Program-made: the position numbers and the translations under genes
Notes under the pieces: generated by a model
Database searches by the model: none
What the model saw: the letters and a program-made list of their open reading frames with translations, nothing else
What the model was told of the DNA's origin: nothing
Assembly (NCBI GenBank): GCA_016868055.1
Contig: VGHX01000020.1
Span: 1-34,755 of the forward strand
Direction of reading: 5' to 3'
Length of the DNA stretch: 34,755 nucleotides
Source: Betaproteobacteria bacterium
GTDB taxonomy: Bacteria > Pseudomonadota > Gammaproteobacteria > Burkholderiales > Burkholderiaceae_D
In this document: in pieces, positions 8,194 to 18,100 of the stretch
How the letters are laid out: each line of letters begins with the position of its first letter
How positions within the stretch are numbered: position 1 is the first letter of the stretch

Positions 8194-9896
8194 GGTGTGG
8201 TGCGTCGGAACAAGCGGAATAGCTCGTGGCGGTCGGCCGATCGTCGGCCTTGCCACAGCAGCGTGAGTTGCGCATCGACCGATTTCATCTGCGCCCCTTT
8301 CGCGAGCAGGCGATCATCTTGCACCAACAGGAATTCGCAGGGCGAGTCCCCGGGGCGGCTGAACTTGACGTGGCCGAGGTACGCGAATGACGCGCGCTGG
8401 GCCGGACCAAGATCGACCGCGTCAACGCAATGATAAGAAGCGGGCAGCTTGGCGCCGAGCTGCTCAGCGACCGAGGCATAGCTCTGTCGGTAGTTTAGCC
8501 AGGGCAGCCACAGCGTCATCAGCAAGACCCAGCAAAGCACCACGCCTCCGCTTGATAGCACCACAGCGCGCCACAGTACCGAAGGCCGCCGACCAAGTCG
8601 CCAGTACAGCAGCAGCAGCCAGCCAATACTCGATGCAAGTGCGATCACCAGCGCAAAGCTGTTGAATTCGGGCTGGAAGCCGGGTGCTGCGCGGAATGCA
8701 TTTTTTGCGAGCTGCGGTGGCCAACCGGTTTGCTTGGCCAGCCAACCGAGCCAGATGAAGCCGGCGATCGACGATAGCGTCATCACCGAGAACCAGTCGA
8801 TCGCATTAATGGCGCCGCGCTTCAGTGTTGGCAAACCAAAAGCGGCCAGTATGGCCAGCGGTGGTATCAGGGGCAGCAAGGCATGATCGCGCGCCGCCGG
8901 CGCAAATACGCAGGCCAGCGAAAGACTGAGCACTACCGCAAACGGCAGCAGGATATGCAGCGTCATTTGCGAGCGCCATGCGTAAACCGCCCAAGCCGCA
9001 ATCGGCCAAGCCGGCCACAAAAACCAAACCATCATTTTCAGCACATCGACGATGTGCTTGGTATTGGGCAGATCGAGCTCGCGCCAACCCAGAATTAGCC
9101 ACTCGCTTATACCGGCGTCTGAGCTGAGCTGTCGGCCAAGCAGCCACGCAGCCGGCAGCGCAATTGCCAAAGGCAATCCGATCGCCAAAAAAGTTTTGAG
9201 AACGGCGCGGTAGCGTATCCACCCGACCAGCACAATGCTTGCACTGAGTAGCAGCGGTGTCACCCAACTGACTGTCAGCATCAGCAAGCCGAGCGCAATA
9301 CCGAGACCGGCGGCAGCACGCAGTGTGGGTCGATCAAATGTATATGCGGCGGCGCACATCGTTACCGCAACCAATGACACCTGCAGCGCGCTGGCGGCAG
9401 TCTCGTGGCTGCGCAGCAGTAATCCGAGCGAGGCGAGATAGATCAACAGCGCGCCATCCGCCAGCGTGCGGCCGTAGTCCAGTGCGGCGGGCTGGCCACC
9501 AAACGCGAGCTTGAGTGGCTGCGCCTCGGAGCGCCGCCCCAAGATGAAAGCCGTCAGCCAGACCGCAAGCGCACCGATTGCAAAAAACACCAGAATCGAT
9601 AATCTTGCTGCCAGCGCATCGCCCGCCAACCACCCAGCCAATTTGATCAGCACCGCGCCGACCCAATACGCCAAGGGTGCCTCGTTCAGTGCTTGAAGAC
9701 CGACGATATTGGGTGTCAACCAATCGCTCAGACTACCGTGCGCCATGGTCCACATGATGCCGAAGCCAGCGGCATCGTCCACTTTCCATGGGTCGCGCCG
9801 AATAATGCCGGGCAGGATGTAAAGCAAGCACAGCACGATCAGACCCCAGCGCGGCAAGGCGATGGTGGCTGCAGCAGAGAGTCTGACCGGTTTCAT
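8190..9896 (-). CDS. GT-C membrane glycosyltransferase (ArnT/PMT-like, family 39 type)
   Basis: This 568-residue polytopic membrane protein resembles bacterial ArnT/PMT-type GT-C enzymes, which move a sugar from a polyprenyl-phosphate carrier to a periplasmic acceptor such as lipid A or protein. After the first helix, the periplasmic loop contains RRDPWKVDDA (D35, D40, D41), where GT-C enzymes keep catalytic acidic residues. About 11-13 hydrophobic segments follow, with a soluble C-terminal region from about residue 470 (YRQSYASVAEQLGAKLPASYHCVDAVDLG) as in ArnT-like proteins. The stop overlaps the MATE start. Donor and acceptor are unknown, and no arn operon genes are present, so the symbol arnT is not assigned. 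Confidence 0.82.
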   Translation of the reverse strand: MKPVRLSAAATIALPRWGLIVLCLLYILPGIIRRDPWKVDDAAGFGIMWTMAHGSLSDWLTPNIVGLQALNEAPLAYWVGAVLIKLAGWLAGDALAARLSILVFFAIGALAVWLTAFILGRRSEAQPLKLAFGGQPAALDYGRTLADGALLIYLASLGLLLRSHETAASALQVSLVAVTMCAAAYTFDRPTLRAAAGLGIALGLLMLTVSWVTPLLLSASIVLVGWIRYRAVLKTFLAIGLPLAIALPAAWLLGRQLSSDAGISEWLILGWRELDLPNTKHIVDVLKMMVWFLWPAWPIAAWAVYAWRSQMTLHILLPFAVVLSLSLACVFAPAARDHALLPLIPPLAILAAFGLPTLKRGAINAIDWFSVMTLSSIAGFIWLGWLAKQTGWPPQLAKNAFRAAPGFQPEFNSFALVIALASSIGWLLLLYWRLGRRPSVLWRAVVLSSGGVVLCWVLLMTLWLPWLNYRQSYASVAEQLGAKLPASYHCVDAVDLGPAQRASFAYLGHVKFSRPGDSPCEFLLVQDDRLLAKGAQMKSVDAQLTLLWQGRRSADRHELFRLFRRTTP

Positions 9897-9953
9897 CCGT
9901 GGCGGGTTGGGGCGAGGCGTAGTGTCGGGTTGGTATTGTGAATCAAACCAATA

Positions 9954-9978
9954 AAAATGCCGCGCGAGGCGGCATTTT
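9954..9978 (-). terminator. Intrinsic terminator of rpmE2 (possibly bidirectional)
   Basis: AAAATGCCGC (9954-9963) and GCGGCATTTT (9969-9978) form a perfect 10-bp stem with a 5-nt loop. Read on the minus strand it follows the rpmE2 stop by about 22 nt and ends in five T residues. It separates rpmE2 from the glycosyltransferase gene. Confidence 0.88.
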
Positions 9979-10000
9979 CAGTGAGGCTTGGCGCTTGCGA

Positions 10001-10270
10001 TCAGTCGCCGCTGGCTCGGGTTTTGGAGCCAACCTTGCCAAACTTCTGGCGGAATTTATCGACGCGACCAGCGGTATCGACAATCTTGTGCTTGCCTGTG
10101 TAGAACGGGTGCGATTCAGACGATACTTCGATTTTCACCAGCGGATAATCCTGACCTTCGAACTTGATGGTCTCGCGGGTTTGTATGGTGGAGCGGGTCA
10201 CAAATTTGAAGTCGCACGACAAGTCGTGCACAACAACTTCGCGGTACTCAGGGTGGATGCCTTCTTTCAT
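10001..10270 (-). CDS. rpmE2: 50S ribosomal protein L31, type B
   Basis: This 89-residue protein begins [16 protein letters not shown] and contains [28 protein letters not shown], the hallmark of bL31. Type A L31 carries a CxxC zinc site; here only a single Cys (SCDFKF) occurs and the protein is longer, which is the zinc-independent type B (YkgM-like) paralogue. It sits at the 50S-30S bridge. It lies downstream of rho with its own -10 box and terminator. Type B forms are often induced in zinc limitation when type A is also present; no Zur box was recognised, and this may be the organism's only L31. Confidence 0.96.
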   Translation of the reverse strand: MKEGIHPEYREVVVHDLSCDFKFVTRSTIQTRETIKFEGQDYPLVKIEVSSESHPFYTGKHKIVDTAGRVDKFRQKFGKVGSKTRASGD

Positions 10271-10330
10271 TACGGTCTCGCTATGTTTGGGTAGCCAATC
10301 GCCACTTCGTCGGTCTGCGCTGCTTCTTGA

Positions 10331-10375
10331 CCCGGTTGACGGTCACTTGCCCGGTTGACAGTATCAGAGATTATA
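10331..10375 (-). promoter_or_regulatory. rpmE2 promoter -10 and leader direct repeats
   Basis: Read on the minus strand, TATAAT (10375-10370) is a consensus -10 box with no strong -35. The transcript would start near 10363 and have a leader of about 90 nt. Within it GTCAACCGGG occurs twice, at 10359-10350 and 10340-10331, a 19-nt period. The repeats could be protein-binding or RNA-structure elements controlling L31 synthesis. That role is inferred. Confidence 0.5.
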
Positions 10376-10406
10376 TAGGGAAATCAAGCGCTTGGGGGCA
10401 TTCAGG

Positions 10407-11672
10407 TCAGCCGCCACCGCGACGCATCATGTCGAAGAACTCCACGTTGGTCTTGGTGGCCTTCATCTTGTCAAGAATGAATTCCATTGCCTCGATCTCG
10501 TCCATGCCGTACAGCAGCTTGCGCAGAATCCAGATTTTTTGCAGCACATCGGCCTTGATCAGCAATTCTTCGCGGCGGGTGCCGGATTTGTTCAGGTTGA
10601 TCGCCGGGTAGACGCGCTTCTCGGCCAGGCGACGCTCAAGGTGGACCTCCATGTTGCCGGTGCCCTTGAATTCTTCATAGATCACATCATCCATCCGGCT
10701 ACCGGTCTCGATCAGGGCGGTAGCGATGATGGTCAGCGAGCCGCCTTCTTCGATATTGCGTGCCGCGCCGAAGAAACGCTTGGGGCGCTGCAAGGCGTTG
10801 GCATCAACACCGCCGGTCAGTACTTTGCCGGAGGCAGGTATCACGGTGTTGTACGCGCGGGCCAGACGTGTGATTGAGTCGAGCAAGATGACGACATCTT
10901 TCTTCATCTCGACCAGCCGCTTGGCTTTTTCCAGCACCATCTCGGCAACCTGCACATGGCGGGTGGCGGGTTCATCGAAAGTTGAAGCAACCACCTCGCC
11001 GCGCACCGAGCGCTGCATCTCGGTCACTTCTTCCGGGCGCTCATCAATCAGCAGCACAATCAGCGTGACATCCGGATGATTTGACGTGATGGCATGTGCC
11101 AAGTGCTGCAGCATCACGGTCTTACCGGATTTAGGCGACGCTACCAACAAACCGCGCTGGCCTTTGCCGATCGGCGCGATCATGTCAATGATGCGACCGG
11201 TGATGTTCTCTTCGCCGCGCATCTCGCGCTCCAGCAGCAGTGGCTGGTTCGGGTGCAGCGGGGTCAGGTTTTCAAACAGAATCTTGTGCTTCGATGCCTC
11301 TGGCGGCTCGCCGTTGACCTTGTCGACTTTGACCAGCGCAAAGTAGCGCTCGCCATCTTTCGGTGTTCTGACCTCGCCCTCAATCGAGTCGCCGGTGTGC
11401 AGATTGAAGCGACGGATCTGCGACGGCGAGATGTAGATATCGTCGGTCGATGCCATGTAGCTGGCGTCGGGTGAGCGCAGAAAGCCGAAACCATCCGGCA
11501 GCACCTCAAGCACGCCATCACCGAAAATCTGTTCACCTGATTTCGCGCGCTTTTTCAGGATGGCGAACATCAGCTCTTGTTTGCGCAGTCGCGCGGCATT
11601 ATCAATATCGAGACTAATCGCCATCTCGAGCAGGGCGGACACATGGAGTGCCTTGAGTTCGGAAAGATGCAT
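10407..11672 (-). CDS. rho: Transcription termination factor Rho
   Basis: Rho is a hexameric RNA-dependent ATPase that binds C-rich nascent RNA and removes RNA polymerase. The 421-residue protein has the N-terminal helical domain ([18 protein letters not shown]), the cold-shock-like RNA-binding domain with GFGFLR (residues 61-66), the Walker A loop ASPKSGKT (178-185), Walker [17 protein letters not shown], the Q-loop/R-loop region around [25 protein letters not shown], and the C-terminal [18 protein letters not shown]. Length and domains are complete. The gene follows trxA by 103 nt, the usual proteobacterial order; Rho genes are commonly autoregulated by termination in this leader, but that is not provable here. 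Confidence 0.98.
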   Translation of the reverse strand: MHLSELKALHVSALLEMAISLDIDNAARLRKQELMFAILKKRAKSGEQIFGDGVLEVLPDGFGFLRSPDASYMASTDDIYISPSQIRRFNLHTGDSIEGEVRTPKDGERYFALVKVDKVNGEPPEASKHKILFENLTPLHPNQPLLLEREMRGEENITGRIIDMIAPIGKGQRGLLVASPKSGKTVMLQHLAHAITSNHPDVTLIVLLIDERPEEVTEMQRSVRGEVVASTFDEPATRHVQVAEMVLEKAKRLVEMKKDVVILLDSITRLARAYNTVIPASGKVLTGGVDANALQRPKRFFGAARNIEEGGSLTIIATALIETGSRMDDVIYEEFKGTGNMEVHLERRLAEKRVYPAINLNKSGTRREELLIKADVLQKIWILRKLLYGMDEIEAMEFILDKMKATKTNVEFFDMMRRGGG

Positions 11673-11775
11673 GGTCAGGTGCCGTCTCGGCGACGGGCTT
11701 TCAAGGTGGGGGAGGGAACAGCGATGATCAGAAGGAGAGAGAGGCGGTAGCGTTGGTGTGCCACCGCCATCAGTA

Positions 11776-12102
11776 TCAGATGTTGCTATCGATGAACGAG
11801 GTCAGCTGGCCCTTGGCCAAGGCGCCGACTTTCTGCGCTGCTGGTACGCCATTCTTAAACAAGATCAGCGTCGGGATGCCGCGGATGCCGAACATGGCGG
11901 GTACCGCCTGATTCGAATCCACATCCATTTTTGCGACCTGAATCTTGCCGTCATATTCTTTGGCGACTTCTTCCAGGATAGGCGCGATCATTTTGCAAGG
12001 GCCGCACCACTCCGCCCAAAAATCGACCAGTACAGGTTTGTCTGACTTCAGCACATCCGCTTCGAATGAGGTGTCGGAAATATGTTTGATGGTGTCACTC
12101 AT
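11776..12102 (-). CDS. trxA: Thioredoxin 1
   Basis: This is a 108-residue cytosolic thiol-disulphide reductase. The active site WCGPC lies at residues 32-36, with the cis-proline in [11 protein letters not shown] (about residue 77). The preferred start is ATG 12102 ([10 protein letters not shown]), which has GAGGA 5 nt upstream and gives the family's normal length. The frame is open upstream for a further 27 codons, but these residues are not thioredoxin-like. It is followed by rho on the same strand, as in E. coli. Confidence 0.97.
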   Translation of the reverse strand: MSDTIKHISDTSFEADVLKSDKPVLVDFWAEWCGPCKMIAPILEEVAKEYDGKIQVAKMDVDSNQAVPAMFGIRGIPTLILFKNGVPAAQKVGALAKGQLTSFIDSNI

Positions 12103-12402
12103 GTTGTCCTCGGCAGGAGGGGGAATCGGCCCGCTTTTTATTGTCTGGCCTGACGGCTTACGCTTCGCCTGCATGGTTCGCACACATCGGAATGTGGCGC
12201 TCTTGTTATGGTGGGAAGTCTTGCAGGAGGAGGCGCGGCGGGAACTTCACGCGAATCATAACCGATTTTTCGGCAAGGCGCGGTCAGGCAACGCAGCGCT
12301 TGAGCGGTCGCATACAATGCCTGTAGAACCTTGCAACCTTGTCCCAAAACACTGCGCCTCCCGGCGCGCAACGTCAGCGTTTCAGAATTGCCCGTCGCCC
12401 GC
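12103..12402. other. Divergent intergenic region between trxA and addB-like
   Basis: These 300 bases hold the trxA ribosome-binding site at the left end and at least one addB promoter. TACAAT at 12313-12318 is a plausible plus-strand -10, without a clear -35. No RNA gene or repeat was recognised. The addB frame is open back to a TTG at 12331, so part of the right side could be coding if that start is used. Confidence 0.5.
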
Positions 12403-15159
12403 ATGCCGATCAACTGCCATTTCATCCCGCCCGGAGCGCAATTCTGGGCCCAAGCGGCGCAGCGGCTGATTGAGCGGTCTGCTGAATGCAGTGCGCCGCT
12501 CTCCGTTTGCATGGTTGTGGTGCCGAGCCCGGCGCATGGTGTCCTGCTCAAGCAGGCACTGAGTGAGCAACTGGGTCACAGCTTTATCCCGCCGCTGATT
12601 GGTACGCTAGACGACCACCTGAGGCTGCAGCCGCCCGATGACGCGGCAGACGCACCGGCCAGTAAAACAGAGCGGCTGCTTGCGCTGTACGCCTCGCTAC
12701 GTCAAACACCTTGGCTGAAGAAACTTTTCGCGGCGCGACGCAATACCGATTTACTGCCGTTAGCGCAAACGCTGATTGCCATGTCCGATGAGCTGACCGC
12801 TGCGCTGCTGCCAAGCGCGTTGCTGCAGCCGGACTCGGTTGATGATCGGTGGCGTTCCGCACTGGCACAGCTATCCCCGCGCGGTGTGACCTTGCTATCG
12901 GATGAGGCGCAGCTGGTGTGGCAGCTGTGGCAGGTGGAGCGTGATGCGCGTGACCCGGGGGTGAACCGTCACGCGGCCTTGCAACGCATGGCTGGTCAGG
13001 CAAGTGCGCCGTTGACCTGGTTTGCAGCGACAAAGCCTGACGCTATCGAAACCACATTTTTGACAACGTGGAGTCAACGCCAACCGGTGGAGCAAATTGA
13101 AATCGATTGGCGAGCTCAGGCGGTACCAACTTTGTACGCGCATAGCTGGCCCGAGCTGCTATCGACCGATGCCTCAAGGCCGGATGCAAGTGACCCGTTC
13201 AGTACCGCGCCACGCTTGTCGAAGGACGTGCATCCATCCGCAACGTTGGAGGCAGTCTCGAACGGTGCGGTGACTCCTGAGGTGACCATAAAAGGCCGGG
13301 TGGCGCTGTGTCCGGCAGTGAGCATGGAGCAGCAGGCGCAATCCGCGGCGCAGCTAATTGTGGATTGGGTTGTCGCCGGTCACCAGCGTATTGCGGTGAT
13401 CCCGCAAGATCGATTAGTCGCGCGTCGCTTGCGCGCATTACTCGAGCGCGCTGACATTGTGGTGGCAGATGACACAGGCTGGAAACTCTCCACCACGCGC
13501 GCGGCCAGTGTGCTGCATGCTTGGATAATGCTGGCCAGCTCCGGTGGTGATGTGATGCGCCTGCTGGATTTTGTGCAGTCGCCCTTTCAACAGCACCCGG
13601 CCTATGAAGATGTTGCGCAGCGAAAGTCCATGGAGGCGGCCCTCATTGGCGCCGGTATTGGCGCGGGCTGGGAGGCGATCGCAGATGCGCTGGTTGCGCA
13701 GCCAGCCATGCGCGATTGGGTCATTGGTTTAGCCCGCGAAGCGCAGCGTTATAAAGCTGCTCGCAGTATTACTGCGTGGGTGCAGTCAACGCAGCAGGTG
13801 CTGGAGTTTGCCGGCTTTGCGCGTGCGATGGCCGAGGACAGCGCAGGCGCGCAGGTGCTGGCGATGCTGGCGCAACTCGCCGCGCATACCGAGCACTTGC
13901 AACAAACATTCTCGCTCGCCGAGTGGCGTGCGTTAGTTGATTTACAGTTGGAGCAGACCGTGTTCAACGCAGCACGAGATGATGTGCGCGTGATGATGGT
14001 GCCGCTGAGCGCAAGTCTATTGCGGCAGTTCGATGCGGCGATTGTGCTGAGTGTCGATGCAGAGCATTTACCGTCGCGCTCATCCGAGATTTTGTTTTTT
14101 GCAGATGCTGTTCGACGCGAGCTTAACCTCGAGACACGCGCGCAGCGTCAGACCGAGCAACTGCGGCAGTTTGCTGCATTGCTGATCAGTTGCCCCGAGG
14201 TGGTGCTGTGCTGGCAAGCCAAACGTGATGGCGAGAACGTTGCGCCTAGCCCGTGGGTAGAGCGGCTCGGGTTGACGCTGTCCTTGACCGATCAAGCGGC
14301 GTTACCGCTCGTGCAGCCAGAGATCGCAGAAATCTCGCTATCACCGCAGCCGCTGCAGCCGCCGACACCGTCAGCGCCGATGTTATTGCCCAAGACCTTG
14401 TCGGCGAGTGGCTACAACACCTTGGTGATTTGCCCGTATCAATTTTTTGCGTCTCGCATGCTGGCGCTGTCGCCACCGGATGAGCTGATCGAGTTACCGG
14501 AGCGACGAGACTATGGCCAGTGGCTACATCAGATTTTGCATCACTACCACGAGGCCTTACGCCAAGATAAAACACCAGCAGACCAGCGGCTGGCGTTGAT
14601 GACGAGTATCAGTGATGCGGTATTTGATCAGGTTGTTTTGAGTAATCCGGCCGCCTTAAGCTTTCGCGCTCGCTGGCTGAAGCGACAGGCGCCGTATGTG
14701 ACGTGGGCGAATCAGCAGGAACAAGATGGCTGGCAGTTTGCTTTCGGCGAGCAATCGTACGAGCGACTGATCGAATGGGAACAGGGGTCTGTGAAGCTAA
14801 TCGGCAAGGTAGATCGCGTTGATCAGCATGTATCGGGTGATTCGCGTGTACTTGACTATAAAAGCGGACGCAAGCGCTCGCTGCAGACGCGTATTGCCGA
14901 GCGCGAAGATCATCAGCTACCGTTTTACGCTTTGCTGGTAGACCCAGCACCCGAAAGCGCGGCCTATGTCACGATCGACGAGACCCAGCCAGCGATGGTT
15001 GAAGCGACGGATCTTGCTGATTGGCGCCAAGCCTTGGTGCAGCGTTTGCGCGATCAACTCACAGCAATAGGCCAAGGTGCTGCGCTACCGGCGAATGGTA
15101 CGTTGCAAAATTGTGGTCGTTGCACCATGCGTGGCGTGTGCCGCAAGGGGTTGTGGTGA
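12403..15159 (+). CDS. AddB-like nuclease subunit of a double-strand-break repair helicase-nuclease
   Basis: This protein has about 918 residues from ATG 12403 (942 from TTG 12331). The C-terminal PD-(D/E)XK nuclease has LDYKSGR (D818, K820). A [4Fe-4S] staple is formed by C677 (VICPYQFF) and by C904, C907 and C913, the C-x2-C-x5-C spacing of AddB. The N-terminal half is a degenerate helicase-like region without a Walker A lysine loop, as in proteobacterial AddB-type proteins and the related 'probable DNA repair protein' family (TIGR03623, from memory). It should pair with the next gene's product to resect DNA ends for RecA. The downstream gene's GTG overlaps its stop (GTGA), showing coupling. 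The exact subfamily is uncertain, so no symbol is given. Confidence 0.88.
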   Translation: MPINCHFIPPGAQFWAQAAQRLIERSAECSAPLSVCMVVVPSPAHGVLLKQALSEQLGHSFIPPLIGTLDDHLRLQPPDDAADAPASKTERLLALYASLRQTPWLKKLFAARRNTDLLPLAQTLIAMSDELTAALLPSALLQPDSVDDRWRSALAQLSPRGVTLLSDEAQLVWQLWQVERDARDPGVNRHAALQRMAGQASAPLTWFAATKPDAIETTFLTTWSQRQPVEQIEIDWRAQAVPTLYAHSWPELLSTDASRPDASDPFSTAPRLSKDVHPSATLEAVSNGAVTPEVTIKGRVALCPAVSMEQQAQSAAQLIVDWVVAGHQRIAVIPQDRLVARRLRALLERADIVVADDTGWKLSTTRAASVLHAWIMLASSGGDVMRLLDFVQSPFQQHPAYEDVAQRKSMEAALIGAGIGAGWEAIADALVAQPAMRDWVIGLAREAQRYKAARSITAWVQSTQQVLEFAGFARAMAEDSAGAQVLAMLAQLAAHTEHLQQTFSLAEWRALVDLQLEQTVFNAARDDVRVMMVPLSASLLRQFDAAIVLSVDAEHLPSRSSEILFFADAVRRELNLETRAQRQTEQLRQFAALLISCPEVVLCWQAKRDGENVAPSPWVERLGLTLSLTDQAALPLVQPEIAEISLSPQPLQPPTPSAPMLLPKTLSASGYNTLVICPYQFFASRMLALSPPDELIELPERRDYGQWLHQILHHYHEALRQDKTPADQRLALMTSISDAVFDQVVLSNPAALSFRARWLKRQAPYVTWANQQEQDGWQFAFGEQSYERLIEWEQGSVKLIGKVDRVDQHVSGDSRVLDYKSGRKRSLQTRIAEREDHQLPFYALLVDPAPESAAYVTIDETQPAMVEATDLADWRQALVQRLRDQLTAIGQGAALPANGTLQNCGRCTMRGVCRKGLW

Positions 15160-18100
15160 TACCGGTCGAGCAGCGCAGCGCTAACGGTGAGCCGTGTAGC
15201 CCGGAGCGATTTGTCAGCCTGGCGGCAGACCCAAGTCGCTCGGTGGTGGTAGAGGCTTGTGCGGGAAGTGGCAAGACATGGCTGCTGGTGTCGCGCATGC
15301 TGCGGCTGCTGCTCGCGGGCGCACAACCTGCCGAACTACTGGCGATCACGTTCACGCGCAAGGCCGCCGATGAGATGCGTGATCGGCTGCTACGGCTGCT
15401 ACGTACGTTGGCGCTTGAGAAAAATGATGAGCAGGTCATTCTCGAATTAACACAGCGTGGTCTTACTGTGCAGCAGGCACACCAGCAGTTACCGCTCGCC
15501 CGGCAGCTCTATGCAAACGTGCTCGCTAGTTCGCATGGTCTGTCAGTCGACACCTTTCATAGTTGGTTTATTCGTCTGCTGCAAGTCGCACCACTGGCGG
15601 CGGGTGTGCCGCACGGTCTGAGTGTAGAAGAAAGCATCGCCGACCTACGCGAGGCGGCGTGGCTGCGTTTTTTTCGCTCGCTTGGACGGCCCGAAAACCA
15701 GCCGGTGCAAGATGCGTTGATGGTGGTGTACCAGATCGCCGGTGATGTCGGTGGTAAAGATCTGCTGGATGAATTTCTTGATCAGCGCGCTGAGTGGGAG
15801 ATCATGTGTCAGTTCGGCGAGCCGCAGCAGCAGCTGATCGAACTCTGCGGCACCGATGGTGAGCGCGACGCGCGGCTGAGTCTCTGGGAAGAGCCGCTCT
15901 TGATCGATCTAGCCAGGCAGGCCGCGCGGGTGCTGGCGGCTGGCACCGCGACTCAGCAAAACAAGGCGGTGTTGCTACTGCAAGCAGTGAGCGCAGAGCC
16001 ATCTTTGGCGGCTTTCGATGATCTGTGCGATGTCTGCCTGACCAAAGAAAACAAACCTCGTTCGATGAACTTGACTAACGCGCAGCGGGCCGAGTTATCA
16101 GCGCCTGATATTGAAAATTTTCAGGTGAGTTGGGGAACGCTATGTGAGGCATTGATACGTTTGCGTGCGCGTAGCGCTGAGATGACAGTGCGGCAGCTCA
16201 ACCTCGCAGTTTTTGTAGTGGGCGCGGCGCTGATCGAGCACTACCAAGCCATCAAGACCGAGCAGAGCAAGATGGACTTTGGCGATCTCGAATTACAAGC
16301 ATGGCGCTTGCTTACTAACGCCGAGCACGCGGCGTATCTGCATGCCCGTATCGACGCCCGCTACAAACATATCTTGATTGATGAGTTTCAGGACACGAAT
16401 CCACTGCAGTGGCAGATTGTACGTGCGTGGTTGGAGGCTTATGGGCAGGATACGCAACGTCCCAGCGTATTCATTGTGGGCGACCCCAAGCAATCCATTT
16501 ATCGCTTTCGCCGCGCCGAGCCGCGCGTGTTTCAATCCGCACGCGTGCTGCTCGGCGCTTATGGTGCGGTACAGCTGCGCACCAGCGTAACCTACCGCAA
16601 CGATAACGCAATCGTCGATCTGTTAAATCAGACGATGCATCAAAACCCGCTTTACGCGCCGCAGGTCACTGCAAGTCATACCGCCGGCGCTGTGTGGCGT
16701 TTGCCGCTGTCAGATGACGAGCCAATCGCGGCACCACCCAGCGATCGTATCGCGTTACGTGACCCGCTGACGCAGGCACCGGTCGAGGTAGACGATCAAC
16801 GCCGTGAAAAAGAGGCGGTTCAAGTGGGACGCGCGCTGCGGCAAGCGCGCGGTGCGTTTACGTATCAAGGCCAAGCGCTGCGTTGGTCGAACATGATGAT
16901 TCTGGTGCGTAGCCGCACCCATCTACGATCCTATGAGCGCGGATTACGGTCGGTAGGTATTCCATTTATCAGCAGTCGTACCGGTGGTTTGCTGGATACG
17001 CTTGAGGCGAATGATCTGATCGCACTGCTGCGCTGGTTACTCATGCCAGCCGATGATCTGGCACTGGCCAGCATCTTGAAATCGCCTATAGCTGCTTGTA
17101 CCGATCAGGATTTGATTGAACTAGCAACAGATACGCGTCATGCCCATTGGTGGCCCAGGCTACAGCAAGCGGCCAGTGAAAAAACCGGTCATGCGGCGCT
17201 GATTCGTTTGCATGACTTGCTTCAGCGCTGGCTGTCTTATGCATCGTACTTACCGGTGCATGATCTATTGGATCGTGTGATTCATGAGGGCCAGCTGCTA
17301 CAGCGCTACGCGATCGCCTCGCCACCGGAAACCCGTGCGCAAGTACTGGGTAACCTTGAGGCATTTGTTGCGCTGTCATTAGCTTTGGATGCGGGTCGCT
17401 ACCCAAGTATCGCGCGCTTTCTTGAGCATTTGCGGCGTCGTCAGCGCGGTAGTGAGCGCGACGCGCCCGATGAAGCGGAAGTCGATGCGGCGACTGACGC
17501 TGTGCGTATCATGACAATTCATGCCGCCAAGGGATTAGAGGCCGAGCTTGTTGCGTTGATGGGTACGAACCATAGTGATGCGGGTGTAGACAGATCAGGC
17601 GTGCTGTGCGATTGGCCGCAGGACGCGCCGGCACCGATGCATTTTTCTGTGTTCGGTAAAAAAGCAGAGCGCGGCCTCGCGCGTGCCGCACTGTTTGAGC
17701 AAGAAGAAAAATTCAGACAGCAAGAAAATTGGAATTTATTGTATGTAGCAGCGACCCGCGCTCGCCAACTTTTGATCATCAGTGGCACGCACTCGGGTAA
17801 AAACGAGCAGCAGGGTGTGGCAGCGGGCAGCTGGTACCAGCGGTTGCTATCAGCCCCGGAGTTCTTGCCCGAGCCCACGCCGGCGTCCGAGTCTGCTGCC
17901 ACTGCGCCGTTCTCCCTTCAGCTCTTTACCCCGCCATCACTTCCAGTGAGCGCTAAATTGATTGCGGCCGATACTGAGGCCACGCTAGAAGGTAAGCGGC
18001 TGCATGCGTTGATGGAACGCCTGACCGCAACCGAGCAATGGCCATTAGTGATACCTGAGGCCAAGCAGGCGGCACGCTGGCTGATGTGTAGCGAGTCAGA

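Noticed and set aside
8194-8256. Longer N-terminus for the MATE protein (21 extra residues)
   Set aside because: The extra residues are Pro/Arg-rich and overlap the upstream coding region, while the ATGA junction gives a natural start.
11742-11767. GGCGGT/ACCGCC stem after trxA as a terminator
   Set aside because: There is a 14-nt loop, no T-run, and rho follows on the same strand; it is more likely part of the rho leader.
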